This document shows, one piece after another, positions 5,827-7,536 of a DNA stretch of 7,536 bases. The notes under the pieces are model-generated. The model saw nothing but the letters and a program-made list of their open reading frames with translations, did no database searches and had not been told where the DNA came from. Numbering within the stretch: position 1 is the first letter of the stretch; each line of letters opens with the position of its first letter. The translations under genes and the position numbers were made by a program. Source of the DNA: a bacterium (GTDB taxonomy: Bacteria; BMS3Abin14); the NCBI GenBank assembly GCA_020352595.1, contig CP070682.1, positions 775,068-782,603 of the forward strand, in the 5' to 3' direction.

Positions 5827-5885
5827 AGATCATGGCTTTGATATATTCAAAACGGAACTTGGGATATTGATGTCTGAGATCTGAG
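5757..5885. repeat. 11-bp inverted repeat spanning the transporter end and the gap before adh
   Basis: CTCAGATCTCA (5757-5767, inside the transporter gene end) and TGAGATCTGAG (5875-5885, just before the alcohol dehydrogenase start) are exact reverse complements, 107 bases apart. The core AGATCT is itself palindromic, so each arm could also bind a dimeric protein. The spacing is too long for a terminator, and there is no T-run. Confidence 0.5.
5768..5787. repeat. Widespread TTCGAC..GCTCAGGG-type repeat within the transporter 3' end
   Basis: CCCTTCGACCCGGCTCAGGG matches, from memory, the common bacterial intergenic repeat of the form CCTTCGAC-N-GCTCAGG. Here it codes for the last part of the transporter (TLRPGSG), and its reverse strand reads ALSRVEG, a familiar artefact peptide of this repeat. 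It suggests that the protein tail after about residue 448 was gained by repeat insertion. Confidence 0.45.
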
Positions 5886-5896
5886 GTTCGTCCCCC

Positions 5897-6895
5897 ATGC
5901 GCGCCATGCTCCTGGAAAAACCCGGCCCGGTCTCCTCCTCGCCCCTGAGGCGGGCAGAGGTCCCGGAACCCGCTCCGGGGCCCGGAGAGGTGGCCGTCCG
6001 TGTCTCGGCCTGCGGGGTCTGCCACACGGACCTGCACACCGTCGAGGGAGACATGCCCCTCCCCCGGCTTCCCGTCATACCCGGGCATCAGGTGACGGGG
6101 ACGGTGGAGGCGGCGGGCGAGGGCGCGCGGCGGTTCCGGGCGGGCCAGCGGGTCGGCATCGCGTGGCTGGGCTCAACGTGCGGGGCGTGCACTTTCTGCC
6201 GATCCGGACGGGAAAACCTGTGCCGGGAGGCCCGTTTCACGGGCTATCACCGCGATGGCGGCTACGCGGAAAGAGTCCTTGTCCCGGAGTCCTTCGCCTA
6301 TGCCCTGCCGGACGGTTTTTCAGACATCCAGGCAGCTCCCCTGCTGTGCGCCGGTATCATCGGGTTCAGGTCCCTGCGGCTGTCCGGGATCAAACCGGGA
6401 GGGCGTCTCGGGCTTTACGGTTTCGGGGCTTCGGCCCACGTGGCCATCCAGGTGGCGCGTCACTGGGGATGCGAAGTGTACGTGTTCTCCAGGGGGCGTG
6501 AGCACAGAGCCCTGGCCGAGGACCTGGGGGCTGCGTGGACGGGCAGGGTCCCGGAGAGCCCCCCTGTGCCTCTGGACTCTTCCATCATCTTCGCGCCTGC
6601 CGGGGAGCTGGTGCCGGAGGCCCTCACCCACCTGGACAGGGGAGGCACGCTGGCTCTGGCGGGGATCCACATGTCCCCGGTCCCCCGGCTTGATTACGCG
6701 AAGCACCTATATTACGAGAAGACGGTGCGAAGCGTCACGGCCAGCACCAGGGCCGACGGAGAGGATCTCCTGGCTCTGGCGTCCGCAATCCCCATCAGCA
6801 CACACGCCACACAGTTCCCCCTCGCCGAGGCCAACCACGCCCTCCAGGAACTGAAGGCAGGGCGCATCAGCGGGGCGGCGGTTCTGGTGCCGTAG
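5897..6895 (+). CDS. Zinc-dependent alcohol dehydrogenase (medium-chain, TIGR02822-like)
   Basis: This 332-residue cytoplasmic enzyme should oxidise alcohols or reduce aldehydes with NAD(P). The catalytic zinc site is C39 (ACGVCHTDL), H64 (PGHQVTG) and C151 (LLCAGII). The structural zinc site is C95, C98, C101 and C109 in the CxxCxxCx7C lobe. The Rossmann loop reads LYGFGASAHVAIQVAR (173-188), typical of the YGFGASAH branch of MDR alcohol dehydrogenases. Gln65 stands where many ADHs have Glu, but I recall GHQ as common in this branch. The end AGRISGAAVLVP is the normal family C-terminus, so the gene is intact. The ATG at 5897 has a modest GAGG site 10 bases upstream; the ATG at 5906 is an alternative. 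It may be co-transcribed with the transporter, since no terminator is seen between them. The substrate is not predictable. Confidence 0.93.
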   Translation: MRAMLLEKPGPVSSSPLRRAEVPEPAPGPGEVAVRVSACGVCHTDLHTVEGDMPLPRLPVIPGHQVTGTVEAAGEGARRFRAGQRVGIAWLGSTCGACTFCRSGRENLCREARFTGYHRDGGYAERVLVPESFAYALPDGFSDIQAAPLLCAGIIGFRSLRLSGIKPGGRLGLYGFGASAHVAIQVARHWGCEVYVFSRGREHRALAEDLGAAWTGRVPESPPVPLDSSIIFAPAGELVPEALTHLDRGGTLALAGIHMSPVPRLDYAKHLYYEKTVRSVTASTRADGEDLLALASAIPISTHATQFPLAEANHALQELKAGRISGAAVLVP

Positions 6896-6900
6896 GACCT

Positions 6901-6973
6901 CCAAGGCGCAAAGGGAACAAAAAGTTTACGGTTTAATCCTTCCCTTTCCCTGGTCTTTCTTGGTGTCTTCGCG
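6901..6973. repeat. Repeat A, copy 1
   Basis: This 73-base element starts with CCAAGGCGCAAAGGG, has a central AAGTTTACGGTTTAA, and ends TTCTTGGTGTCTTCGCG. It begins 6 bases after the adh stop codon. Compared with copy 2 it shows four substitutions and one A less. AAAGGGAA (6910-6917) pairs exactly with TTCCCTTT (6940-6947), and the next bases are T-rich, so it may double as a weak transcription terminator for adh. Confidence 0.8.
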
Positions 6974-6982
6974 TCTTTGCGT

Positions 6983-7132
6983 GAGGCTGCCCTTCAGCGT
7001 TTCAGCGCCGGGACGCCGGGACTCTCGCTCGCTCCCTAACGGTCGCTAGAGCCGCAGAGAACGCAGGGAAGATCAGATCTAAGGGGTTATATCCAAAGCT
7101 TTTCCTCCGCGTCCTCTGCGTCTCCGCGAGAG
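6983..7132. repeat. Repeat B, copy 1 (150 bases)
   Basis: This copy runs from GAGGCTGCCCTTCAGCG to CTCCGCGAGAG and matches copy 2 base for base except for four substitutions near 7018-7023; the last 110 bases are identical. Inside, CGCAGAGAACGC (7053-7064) pairs with GCGTCCTCTGCG (7109-7120) with one mismatch. That forms a stem around a 44-base loop that contains AGATCAGATCT. Confidence 0.88.
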
Positions 7133-7203
7133 ACAGCTTTTACGGAATTTGCGCAAGAGCCGGGGCTCTCGCTCGTTCGTCCCCCTGTCAACGGGACTCA
7201 CTA

Positions 7204-7283
7204 AAGACGCCAAGGCGCAAAGGAAACAAAAAAGTTTACGGTTTAACCCTTCCCTTTCCTTGGTCTTTCTTGGCGTCTTCGCG
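7204..7283. repeat. Repeat A, copy 2, with perfect 11-bp terminal inverted repeat
   Basis: AAGACGCCAAG (7204-7214) and CTTGGCGTCTT (7269-7279) are exact reverse complements bounding the copy; the region homologous to copy 1 is 7210-7283. An inner pairing, CCAAGG...AAAGG with CCTTTCCTTGG, adds to the fold. The bounded, small, non-coding form is like a MITE or REP-type element. Confidence 0.8.
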
Positions 7284-7358
7284 AGGAGCTGATCTCATCG
7301 CCTTTCTGGAACCGGGATCGCTTCGCGCGGGTTCCAGCTCGCGATGACAACCTTGTAT
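7284..7358. repeat. Palindromic insert between A2 and the B right end
   Basis: CTGGAACC (7306-7313) pairs exactly with GGTTCCAG (7330-7337) around a 16-base loop holding ATCGCTTCGCGCG. Its reverse strand reads GTCATCGCGAG...GCGAAGCGATCCC. This recalls the widespread bacterial repeat with CATTGCGAG and GAAGCAATC blocks. The block is absent between A1 and B1, so it was inserted into, or lost from, one unit. Confidence 0.6.
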
Positions 7359-7389
7359 TTTCCCTGCGTCCTCCGCGCCTCCGCGAGAG
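7359..7389. repeat. Diverged partial copy of the B right end
   Basis: TTTTCCCTGCGTCCTCCGCGCCTCCGCGAGAG-like sequence here resembles the last 30 bases of repeat B (7101-7132 and 7505-7536), with several changes. It directly abuts and overlaps the start of B copy 2, so copies seem to have been laid end to end. Confidence 0.6.
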
Positions 7390-7536
7390 GCTGCCCTTCA
7401 GCGTTTCAGCGCCGGGACGCTGTGTATCTCGCTCGCTCCCTAACGGTCGCTAGAGCCGCAGAGAACGCAGGGAAGATCAGATCTAAGGGGTTATATCCAA
7501 AGCTTTTCCTCCGCGTCCTCTGCGTCTCCGCGAGAG
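7387..7536. repeat. Repeat B, copy 2 (150 bases, reaches window end)
   Basis: This is the second copy of the 150-base element, identical to copy 1 over its last 110 bases. Its stem arms lie at 7457-7468 and 7513-7524. The window ends exactly where the shared sequence of copy 1 ends, so the true right border cannot be seen and the array may continue. Confidence 0.88.

Larger units (their letters stand above)
6896..7536. repeat. Gene-free mosaic array of intergenic repeats
   Basis: From the adh stop codon to the window end there is no ORF with coding character and no recognisable RNA gene. The stretch is built of repeats in the order A1, B1, spacer, A2, palindromic insert, partial B right end, B2. 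The A copies are 309 bases apart and the B copies 404 bases apart. The second unit is therefore longer by the block at 7284-7386. The right ends of A and B resemble each other (CTTCGCGTCTTTGCGTGAG and CTCTGCGTCTCCGCGAGAG), which suggests related families. No transposase is present, so any movement would need help from elsewhere. Confidence 0.8.

Noticed and set aside
4227..5870. + strand open frame of 547 codons in another frame over the transporter
   Set aside because: Its translation is Pro/Arg/Gly/His-rich noise, while the overlapping frame gives a clean NCS2 membrane protein.
5757..5885. Terminator formed by the CTCAGATCTCA/TGAGATCTGAG repeat
   Set aside because: The arms are 107 bases apart, one is inside the coding sequence, and no T-run follows.
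5765..6088. - strand open frame across the adh start ending in ALSRVEG
   Set aside because: It is a shadow of adh and the intergenic gap. The ALSRVEG end is the familiar translation artefact of the TTCGAC/GCTCAGG repeat.
6901..7536. CRISPR array
   Set aside because: There are only two copies of each repeat, at unequal spacing, with units far longer than CRISPR repeats and no regular spacers or cas genes.

Overview
The window is a GC-rich piece of a bacterial chromosome. It carries five complete protein genes, one gene cut by the left edge, and about 640 bases of gene-free repeat sequence at the right end. The style fits an anaerobic or respiratory bacterium of the Desulfobacterota/deltaproteobacterial kind. 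The pointers are a formate-dehydrogenase-type Fe-S plus cytochrome b pair, a PabB-PabC fusion, a TIGR02822-like zinc alcohol dehydrogenase, and intergenic repeats rich in strings such as GCGTCCTCTGCGTCTCCGCG. This placement is inference; no marker gene is present to fix the taxon.

Layout from left to right. Bases 1-118 (-) hold the N-terminus of a family 2 glycosyltransferase. Bases 119-291 are intergenic, with G-rich sequence, six tandem heptamers and a terminator for the operon on its right. Bases 292-2282 (-) hold a two-gene operon: a Tat-exported Fe-S subunit followed, with a 4-base ATGA overlap, by a membrane cytochrome b that carries a C-terminal DUF2892-like domain. Two promoter-like sites lie upstream. 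Bases 2462-4294 (-) hold a fused aminodeoxychorismate synthase component I / lyase for p-aminobenzoate. A divergent region at 4295-4422 leads to an NCS2-type (uracil/xanthine permease family) transporter on the + strand, ending at 5826. A zinc-dependent alcohol dehydrogenase (5897-6895, +) follows 70 bases later. Bases 6896-7536 are a mosaic of repeats: two copies of a ~73-base element, two copies of a 150-base element (4 differences by eye) and an inserted palindromic element.

How the genes work together. The Fe-S and cytochrome b proteins form one electron-transfer module: the periplasm-facing Fe-S protein would pass electrons to the haem-bearing membrane protein and the quinone pool. No molybdenum or NiFe catalytic subunit is present, so the pair must serve an enzyme encoded elsewhere or an unknown donor. 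The other genes (folate precursor synthesis, nucleobase-type transport, alcohol/aldehyde redox) show no evident shared pathway.

The most interesting signals are three. A conserved cluster-binding Cys of the Fe-S subunit is replaced by Gly at the position where NarH has Trp, which predicts a [3Fe-4S] cluster. The module is an orphan whose cytochrome b is fused to DUF2892. The NCS2 transporter has lost the usual substrate-pocket residues. I found no clear evidence of a wholly new defence or mobile system.
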